Assembly: GCA_015227615.1 (NCBI GenBank) | Contig: JAALGZ010000003.1 | Location: forward strand, 620,001 to 684,000 | DNA from: Labyrinthula sp. Ha | Lineage: Eukaryota; Sar; Bigyra; Labyrinthulida; Labyrinthulaceae | Direction of reading: 5' to 3' | DNA: 64,000 nt | Program-made: the position numbers and the translations under genes | Shown: piece by piece, positions 54,480 to 64,000 of the stretch | Layout of the letters: each line of letters begins with the position of its first letter | Numbering within the stretch: the stretch's first letter is position 1 | The notes under the pieces: model-generated | Databases searched by the model: none | What the model was told of the DNA's origin: nothing | The model's input: the letters and a program-made list of their open reading frames with translations, nothing else

Positions 54480-57400
54480 TCCAGTGGCGCTGAAAAAAAA
54501 TATAGAAAAATAATATCGCTAGATTCTAGACTAAGACCCCCTGCTTCTAGGATAACAATTCGAAAAAGAAAGCAACTTTATTTCACTTGCAAACGCCTCT
54601 CGATGTATGGCCACCAGATGAAGTAAGCCTCAGTGGTTGGAGAAAGGAGAGGAGATCTACCTTCCCAGGGTAGCGCTGCTAGAATAGAAAATTCATGTCT
54701 ACATAGATTTAACGCTCTTTGCGGAGGAGCTTCTACCGATGGGAACACGTTTATCAACTAAAAAGTTTAATACAAAGTCTTTCACAACCTGAGACATTGC
54801 TAGCACTGGTTCCAATAACCGGACCTGTTGGTTCAAGTTACTTCAATGCTCCATTAACCAATATTTTCCTTTAGAGAACCGATGGTCCACGAATTACTGA
54901 ACCTGCAGGTCTCCCCATTCATGGATGAATATTTTTGTTAATACACCATCAGGCATGAAGCTATAAGGTTCATATAAATACAGTGTTCCCCGTGCACTAT
55001 CTGTACCCCCATTAACTAGGAGTACTTTACACACGTTAGTGAACCAGAATTCTATAATTTGGGCAGGTCAAAACCATACTCACTTAATTCTATCACCCCT
55101 TGAGGGGTATTCTTAATATTGATATTATTATTTATGTTTTATTGCTTTTGTAAATAAAACTTCCCTTAAGTACATAAAAAAACCAAACTGGACTGTTTAC
55201 TTGGAATGTTACTATGTAAAAATATTTTAATAGATATAGCACCAGTCACCATACTCATACTGGGTGCATGCTTTCTGATTTTTTTCTGCCTCTTATTCCA
55301 ATAAGCTTTGTTCTTATTCTTCATTATGCTTGCAAAGTTTGCGATTTTCTCATTCTTTTCATTTAAACTCTTGTGGAACTCCAGCCACAAACTATGCAAT
55401 ATATCCTCATCCACATGCATAACCATACCATCGTGCCCGTTTTTTTAAGAATTATCTTGGGAAAGGTTGTACTCTCGATGTACTGCTTAGACTTGTCTTC
55501 GTTGCTAAATAATAAATAAGTGCCGGGTATGTTCCAAAGCCCCACACTTCCTAATACGCAGCGGCAACTCATTCTCTGCTCCATAATGGTACTGAAGACC
55601 CCGGGCTCTCATCCCATCGCAGCCTGTACTTTGAAGTTAGGCCCACCCGGAAACTAAGTACCTTGCCGTACATTATCTCAAGTTCACCATTCTCCCAGCT
55701 ATCGTGTCAAAGCGCAATGCTATTGGCGAGTCTAGACTTGTTAGCAAAGTTATTTAATAGGTTGATAGCAACGTGAAATCCATGATCTATAGCTAGGAGC
55801 TATTCCATTTATAGCCTGTGGTTTCTATTAAGCTTCACCAGTGCTTCCTCCATTGTCTTCGAGTCCACAATAGCTGCATAAATCACCCACACAAACCTGG
55901 AGGGACATCGGTTATCCTCAACATTCATCTCTTGTGGTCCTCACATACCTAGTCTGCTAAAACAAGCTCATTGGGTCTTGAGATCTTCATTACTAGCCTC
56001 AAACTGGTTTTCGTCAATTTGAACGTAGATCTAAAATGCATAATAATATCCCTTTAGGCACCAACAACCCTATTGACTGTAGCGTCTTTACCATAGCCTC
56101 TAGGCATGATCCACTCAAACTTTTCCCTCTCCGTTAAGTTCTGAGAGAAAAAGCCTTGACAACTTCCCAAGTCAATATGTACCAACTGTCTCAAGAAGGA
56201 TGTTTACCGTATTACCATTTGCACCTTGGAGCGGGATACATGGGTATAATCACCAAGCCAATAACCCGTTTGAGCATTTAGCGGCATCTGTTATCTGATT
56301 TCCATAAACGCACCACTATAATAAGTGCTGAATCTAGAGACTTGGTTTTTATCTAAGGGTCTCATTCTATCGGAGGTTAACTTTCCCTTCCGATTCTTTA
56401 ATTTGAAACTTAGCTCGTCTACCTGTAGATGGAGATATGGTTTGATAGCACCAATTTTTATCTCGGGGATCCGTTCAGATTCCGTCACGATATCTGATGC
56501 TAGGGGCTGTCGCGCCGCTATTTACTTTCTTGCGCTAGTGATACGGTTTCAATCGGTTGAGCTTCAACATCTATACCTTCTTATAGCCCAATCTCATTGA
56601 CTTCCACTGCGAACCTCAATTCCTAGTTCCTCACATAGTGGTACCAACATTATTATCCACAAATAAAGTATGGAAATCTCTGCTCTTACCAGATTTATCC
56701 GCTATTTTTTAAAACAATATATTATCTATTTCTTCCGCCTTCACGTACCACTCCCTGGCAAGGAGACTAAATATTCTTCTGCAACATATATCTTCATCAG
56801 AGATTAGAAGTACCCGCAGCCTACTCATATAAAGGATCCGTTGCTGGATCTTCTGCGTGTTGTACAAATTATACTCATCAGCATCACCGTGTACTTGTGT
56901 TGTTTTGCTGTAGCTATCCATCCAGGGAATATACAAGTAAAGATGATATGTTCGTCGCTGACAGAATTAGAATCCACGTCCGACTACTGCAGGTCAATAG
57001 CCATCTGTAGATCCTATTAACGTTGGCCTGGGTTGGTCTTAATTTTAAATTGATAATTGGTATTTGGGTTGGCTGCCAATAAATATTTGTGTTGAACACT
57101 AATGAAAGAGAAGCAAATAGGAGTGAATCTGAAAAGTTTTGTAATCTAAACCAGTTTTCTTGGGGAGCTGTCCTATCTTTACTGAGTTATAGAAAATTTT
57201 CTTGAGATGAAAATCACAAGTACGGTTTTCTTATCCAAGAGCTACTTCTCTTTCTAAGACTCGTTATTTTAAATAAGAGCACATGGTGGTACTCTCAGAA
57301 TATACCCGTTCCTAATAACAGCCTCTCCAGTCTGTTGTAGTGATTTAGCTCCGTCTTACCCGCAGTACTGATCTTACTAATAAGCAAGTTAAATGACGTG

Positions 57401-60400
57401 TTAAATTCTTCAGCCCAGTTCACCCATTTGATTTTCGTTTTCAGGAAATATTTTTCCTTTCAACGCAGGATAAGTTTGAATGATGACACTTTTTAGCTCC
57501 GCCAATTACAGAGTCACTACTGTTAACCATCGTAACTCATGCATCATTGCCACCAACTAGTGTAGGAGCTCCGTACTGGATACATCAAATGTTCTCTCGT
57601 TTTACTCCTCGTGCAATTTCCAATCTAGGACCTTCGCCATTCTGCCACAATGCATTATACTTGTTGCAAATAATACTAATTTAACCGAGTGTATTCTTCC
57701 CTTCTCCCCTGATATTCGTAAAGGTCCGTGATAAGAGTTCCGCATACCGATGAAATCTATTACAACACAGCAGACAATAATCAATGTATTTGATAGGGCC
57801 TGTTCTATCTTTCTTTATTAGGGCTTTCCCGACAGCGCGCTTTGCCATAACCTCAGGAAAAGATGCCAGAGTAGATGGGCGGACTATTTAGTCAAACTGA
57901 GGGCGGTCTGTGCAATAACTCTATGAATATAGTGTTAGAATGTCTTCTTCCTCAGTCATAGAGCACTTGTCAAAATCCGATACAACATTAGAATTACTTT
58001 AATAATTACTACCTTCAGGGACATAAAAAAATTTTGCCATATGGTCTGACAAGTTGTTATCCCTCTTCGTTGTTTTATTTACGTCATGGAAATCTGGTAT
58101 CATTCACGGTTTAATCACTCTTTTAGAAAATTGAAAATACTACTTTGCCAAAGACAGCCTGATTTATTTTATTTGCAAGCCAATTTTCCCCTATACTTTA
58201 ACTTTCTCTTTTTATAGGTACTCTTCTCCAGAGTAGTATGTCTAACACATGGATTTCTTAGCCCTGAAGTGTCCATACGACATACTGAAATAACCATCAG
58301 GTTTCTTATCATAACCTTTAAGTTTTCTATCACGTAGACATGTCTGAAATCAACAAAAACTCTGGATACATTTACTTCGCTTATTCCAAGGCCTCGAATG
58401 CACCCTCATCATTTTGATTATGGCTTGCTTTATAGGTTTCTCTTCGACATCATACGACACCTTTTCGTACACCCAGGTGGCAGGTTATCTCTCACCTCAT
58501 GGCTAGCTATGTCCTCTACATGTTGCCTTAAATTTGTTATACCCCCGAAGTATCTCCCAAAAAATTATTGAAGTTAATTCTCAAATATACGTCTACAATG
58601 ATGGTAATACTGTATTTTTTATCGGTGGTATTTCTTTTTCTTTACTTGAAGTTTTACGTTTCATGTATTGATCCTGATTAGCCCCTGTTTGGCTTAGCGT
58701 TTTCCCAACTAAGACGGGATGTGTACCTCATCACATAAAACCTTATATACAGTTTCCAATGATGCTAGGGAGCGTTGCGTGACCTTAATATTAGAGTAAT
58801 CTGAGTGTGTAATGTACCGACGGGTAGGTTATTGATAGGAAAAAAAGGATTTGTTGTAAAGTCATCATCCTGTAGCAACCTCATCATCAGAGTCAGTCTT
58901 TCTAGCTCTTCAACAAGTCTGTAGGAACTTGTACCTAATTTTTTCTTTAGCGCCTTCTTGACCTCAAATCGATCATGAACTTTATCGCAAGTGAAATACG
59001 GGCTTACTTACTCATTTTTTTTGTTTCTCTTCCAATGAGGAATTCGAATATTATTCATTAAGACGTATGACTTCGAGGTTAAATATTATACGATTGACTA
59101 GAAATTAAAACACTTGCTAGCGTAAATACTATATTATATTATTCATAGAGTTCTAATCCACTCTATAACCAGTTTAGAACGCTCGTACATATATATTTAA
59201 TAAAATCACAATTTGTTTTTATTTGTAACCCACCAAGCGGTTAACCTTGCTGCCTAACTCCTATTTATCACAGTTCTTAGATTGGTCTAACACCATCTCT
59301 TCTAATGCAGTTTTTATACCATAATGTTGGACTCGATGGATCATGTAAGAGCAATGACTTCACTCTTGGGCAAGAAAATTCTCCATTCTCACCTGTTATA
59401 CTCTTGGGTACAATTAACCTACTATCATCACCTTCAAATACATTCCGGTAGCTAAGAGCACATTACCATCAGTTGGCGTGATGTTTTTTCTTGAAGACTG
59501 ATTAAATAGTTGCCGAATGTCATTCAAGCTCTAATATCTAATCGATCATTACTACTAACCGAAAGTTCAATTTACAGATGCTTACATCTACTATTTGTTT
59601 CCTATCCTCGCTTAGTGTTCTGATGTCTATAGCATAAGTTTCATTGCCTATCTAGCCAAGTGTTTCTACGTCAAATTTATTGCCTAGATGATTTCTTCTT
59701 TTTGAGAAGTATAAGTGTTGATAGGCTCTTTCTATATGGGTTACCCCCAGAAATTCCACTAGAATTGTTATCTTGAACCCTACCTACATATCTATGGGAA
59801 AGGGCTAGATGCATCAATTCAGGCAACTGTCCTTACAACTTCTTTGTACTTTTGAGTTGTTAGATTTCTGTTTTCACCTTGGAGTCAGGTACTGTACCCA
59901 GATTTCCCGGGCAACTTTATACTATATATTCGACGCCTAATATATAACCAGCACTTTCCCATTACCGGCCTTCACTGCGGTTATGCTCTTGAAAATATGA
60001 AACTTCATAGTACTAAGTATAAACCTATTGCAGACGTAGTGCCCATTATCCTTATTACATCATCTACAACTTTCTTTGGGAACTCATGACTTACTAGGGC
60101 ATTCTTCTTCAGATTAGTCAGAATCATATGCCATCTTGACTTTACTTTTTGAGTTTGCTTGGTAAACCTATCTAGTTAGTTATTGAGTGAACACAAACAT
60201 TCTTAGTATATCGCATGTTCCATACCGATCCAGAAGCTTTTGATCTTCTAGTAGTTGCTACCAGAGCAGCTTCCTGGATCCATACCTATACTCTGTCTGG
60301 CAATCATCCTCCCAAGACGTCCTGCTGACAACTTCAGGTAAATATCAAAAATGAATCCTAAACTAAAAGAACTCTCCTAGGTTCTGCTACAGAATATTTG

Positions 60401-61350
60401 CTGCGTATCCCTTCCTTAACCAGAATGTACTCATATGTTTCCGTAATATCGCATGAATATTTAACTGAACCCATATCACCTCTAACTTCCTTTTGAAGTA
60501 ACATATTTCTTGGTATATAGTATTCGTATTGCATAACTTTTCCATACAGAGGGGCACCAATTTCTTCTTCCCGGAATGGGCTAATAGGGAGTAACTCAGA
60601 GATATTATCATCAACAAGTGAAAAGAATGACTCATTCTGGAGTCTTACTGCAGTTACAGTTAAACACGGTACACGCTACCGACCCTGCGGGCGACCTTCA
60701 AAATTATTTTTCTTCTAGTCAAGAAGTTGATGTTCCTCACGACAAACTTACAATCTATCTAAATATTTATTTTAAGCTCTGACAGGTTTCTAGGACCCAG
60801 ATACGGTGGTGACCAAATTGGATTTCGCTTCCACCTACCCTAGAAACACACCAACATGATGAAGATCTTATTTGCTTTTCAACAAATTTGCAGCTATATT
60901 GGCCGTTTCAGTAGGTAACCTACTAGCAAATCGAAGGAGAACTTTCTTTAGATATGTCGACAGATGATGTATTGCTGGTGGCTGGATATATGAGCATTTC
61001 TTCTAATGACTTTTTGTTATCTTACATGGATTATTTCATCTGGTATTTAGTTGTTTGAACTAAAACTATATACCTGTCATTCTTATCAGTGAAGAGTTGA
61101 CTATTACTAGGTTTTTGTCTATTCATTTCACTTTTGCTAGTTTAAAGAACCATGAGTAATTCCTGCATACATTCCCTTGCTGCAACCTGACCTACAGGAG
61201 CGAAAAAATTTTGCTCATAGGTTCGATAATCATAGATCTTCTATGGATTTATGAAAAAAAATCAGCCTCTGCTTAACATAGCAAGACAACGGATTTTTTA
61301 TATGAACCCCCCCCCACAATAGGAAGAAGAATTAACCCGACGAAACTATT
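54480..61350 (-). pseudogene. Long decayed coding block of unknown family
   Basis: Across about 7 kb the minus strand keeps giving protein-like stretches in changing frames, separated by stops, while the plus strand does not. Examples are YGPLRISGEKGRIHSVKLVL at 57.7 kb, VNWAEEFNTSFNLLISKIS at 57.4 kb, PEVMAKRAVGKALIKKDRTG at 57.8 kb, EIKIGAIKPYLHLQVDELSF at 56.4 kb and MHVDEDILHSLWLEFHKSLN at 55.4 kb. Base composition is less AT-rich than the flanks. No RT, integrase, capsid, transposase or polymerase motif could be fixed. The W...F...LK pattern near 57.4 kb faintly recalls a retroelement connection domain. It is best read as one or more old elements, broken in dozens of places, treated here as a fossil. 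No terminal repeats were found. Confidence 0.5.
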
Positions 61351-64000
61351 TAAGTTTGGAACTTAGATAAGGGTTTAGCTCTGAACCTTCGTTCAGTACC
61401 TTAAACGGGCTAACCAGATTAGTTTCTTTATCGATACGTGTCTTTAACCGACGAAACATAGTACCTGCTTTGCGGATTTAGGCTTTTAGTTGATTAAATC
61501 ATCAAAAACTTTGCCAATGGATAGGTTAATTTAGCTGAATAGCTTTAAAACTTGTTTTGTTCCATCAAGCATATTGTAATACAGATATATTTTGCTTTTC
61601 CTGGTCTCATGTGTTTGTGCTTTAACTTGTAAATAACTGATTTTTCCTGCTTTAACTTGAAATTTTTCTTGTGCTATTTGCCAATTAATTGATTCCAATA
61701 ATATATTGAGACTTTACTATAATACACACAATATCAGACATGATCTATTTAGCGACACATACGAGGATTGATCGTCGTATGAAATCTACTCTCATAGTTG
61801 GATAGAGATCAAATCATATCAACCTTGGCTATGTTTATTCAATTAAGTTATCGTGCACCAGTACGAATGTATAATTACATGACAAATATTGAATAAAAAC
61901 TCTGTTTCCTGTATTTTTTTGCATATCTCCGACTATTCTTTGGGGTTGATATGCTGATACCTCTCTATATTCTAAACTTTCAAGCATTCTAGAGCACTTT
62001 GAATTCGTCCAGTAATATAGAAACTTGTCTAGTTTAGAATAAGGGTAACATATAGCTAACTTTACTGGAGAGACAACCTTTCCAGATAGAGCTAATTTGA
62101 GGAAAACAGAAGTAATTCAGCCTATTCCTCCTTAAATTTTGGTTAATAGGGTTATTACCGATAAATTGCATATGTGTGGAAGAAGTCAAATGAGTGATAT
62201 GAGCGCCATGGAGTCATATTATGACATTATTAATCAAAGGTCCTGTAGAAATAACGCATAGTTCACCTTCCTATCTCACTTTATTCAAAGGTTAGAAGCT
62301 AATGTGAAATACTGTTCACAAGTAACTCTAATAGAAACCTCAAAAAATATGAAAATTTTGAATTGGCTTTAATTGGGGCAATGATCTGCAAGATTTTGCA
62401 AAATGTGAAGCTTGCTTCTTAGTTTCATAGCACGGCATACATGAAATTATTTTCACACTTTCTTCAAATGGCAAAAGTTTATCCCATCGGAGACTATGTT
62501 GGTTAGAATGCACACTGTGGAACTTATGTATGTATACATGTTTATATCTAGCTCGCTCCAAATAATTCATTTGTCATAGAAGCAATATTAGTTCAATGGA
62601 GGGGTCATTCGATGAGTGAGAGTCATCCTTAAAAATGGCAACGTCTCCTGCTATATATACAATTCAAGCCATAGAATATACTCTTTCTTTTTGTGCCAAA
62701 ATGTAGTTTACTTAGGAAAGTTGACTGAACTAATTTGTTTGATTATACTGAAAGACTACATGTCATCGGCATATATCTATCTAGGAACAGCCTCCAGATA
62801 TTTCGCTTCGCTTCAATGGAAAATGTCATCTGATGCTTAACATGACTCCTTAAATGAAGGATGTGTACCTAGGTAGTTTCTTTTCACGTTCTTTTCTTAA
62901 TGATTCCCCTGTCCGAGTTTAGATAGATTGAGTTAGGAATTAAATTCTTTTCCTAAAGGCTTGGTATCTCAGGCTCCTTACTCTTGATACAGGAACTTTT
63001 TCTGTATTTTCTTAAACACAGAATCCTTAAGTCACCTTTTAATAACTTTTGTTCCATTTTTCGGATCTTAAGCACTCTTTTACCTCCAACAGTCATTTAT
63101 TCTTCTACATCTAAGCAGTGGTAGGACTGAACTATCATAACTTGCTCCATTTTCAAATTAGCGGTTCCAGGTTCAAGGAACCGACCTTCGATCTGAGTCC
63201 CTTTTTAGGAGGAGATTGGGTCTCTTTTCTTCTTCAAGAGTGACGGGTAAATTTATTTTGAAAGAACGAAATCAAGTATGTATTGTTGGATTAAAAGTAA
63301 ATGTTACTAGGACTTTCTTCTGATCCTACGTGTAAAATAAACTTTTAATTATCCTTAGAATTGAACAAGTAATGTTTTCAAAAATACACAATACTGACTC
63401 CGCTATCAAATTTTGATAACTTCTTCCTTCTTAGATTAGGAAAGTCCTTGAAAGGTTTTCTGTATTTCACCAACTCAGCTATAATATGAACAGACACTGC
63501 ATTTTATTTTGGGTGATCTACAAAGCTAGCAAATACAGCGTAAAACCTACTTCGAGCTTACATCTTTTCTTTTGAATCCACTGCGAACTAGCCCACGTTA
63601 AATTCCGTATCTGCATGATCACAAGACAGGGAGTTTTCCGTTTAGGCTTTTAGTTACAGAAAGCTTGAGATGAACGCCCGCATGGACAATCACCCAAAGT
63701 AGCACCCCACCAATTTAACTATAAATTGCTAAAATCAGGGTATTATTCTGGTGGAGCATTTCATATCAATCTGTGGGTACTTTGAAAGAGATCTGATCCA
63801 GCTTAGATCTTAGTGGGCCCTACCTGCGATAGTCATATCTCTGTTAGAAGATATATCAGGCTTAGGCTTACTAACCAAAAATTTTAACTTGTAATTTTTT
63901 TTGGCTATTTTAGTTCTCACCGTCCATGATTGTTGCAAGGCCATTATAGCTAGCTTGTTGAGATTGGAAGTGTCTCAGCGTTGTATTTGTGCTTCGCTTC
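61351..64000. other. AT-rich region without recognised genes
   Basis: A C9 run lies at about 61307-61315. A minus-strand frame 62340-62570 (MNYLERARYKHVYIHKFHSV..., 76 codons from an ATG) is basic and His-rich with no known family. Nothing else was seen. Confidence 0.35.

Noticed and set aside
55590-55680. Minus-strand segment resembling the 3' half of 5S rRNA (GGGTGGGCCT ... AGTAC ... GATGGGAT ...)
   Set aside because: Only scattered words match, the 5' half and the closing stem are absent, and the stretch lies in the decayed coding block.

Overview
This is AT-rich nuclear DNA of a microbial eukaryote. Standard-code genes lie next to long gene-poor stretches and LTR elements. Five spliceosomal introns can be read directly from protein continuity, and all are 28-31 nt, begin GTA and end TTAG. 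A homologue of the dynein-arm assembly factor ZMYND10 implies cells with motile flagella. Pro-Thr repeat ectodomains are common in stramenopiles and some other algae/protists, so a stramenopile-like flagellate is a reasonable but unproven guess.

Layout: 1-4647 holds a divergent pair, ZMYND10-like (minus, runs off the left edge) and XRN2/RAT1-like 5'-3' exoribonuclease (plus). 4911-5929 reads as a decayed actin-related-protein-like gene. 6157-14195 is a Ty3/gypsy chromovirus-type LTR element (minus) with 225-bp LTRs and a TCGA target duplication. Between its chromodomain and polypurine tract it carries an unrecognised reading frame and an MT-A70 (METTL-like) adenine-N6 methyltransferase segment. 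16018-17376 is a three-exon M42-family aminopeptidase (minus). 21506-26371 is a Ty1/copia element (plus) with 137-bp LTRs. 27910-29035 encodes an EGF-like plus seven-helix membrane protein (minus). 29.3-41.1 kb is gene-poor. 41132-42151 is a Sec14/CRAL-TRIO gene interrupted by one in-frame TAA. 46281-49148 is a DNA element with long terminal inverted repeats containing the 3' part of a LINE. 49265-52069 encodes a Pro-Thr-repeat, cysteine-rich membrane protein. It converges, with 39 bp between the stop codons, on a second, larger Sec14/CRAL-TRIO protein (52109-53803, minus). About 54.5-61.3 kb is a long block of decayed minus-strand coding sequence of unknown family, followed by featureless AT-rich DNA to the end.

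The host genes do not form a pathway. They cover flagellar assembly, RNA decay, peptide turnover, lipid transfer (two Sec14 proteins) and cell-surface proteins. The outstanding item is the methyltransferase cargo inside the chromovirus: an epigenetic or RNA-modifying enzyme joined to a retroelement that also has a chromatin-reading chromodomain. Coding assignments come from reading translations by eye; no database search was possible.
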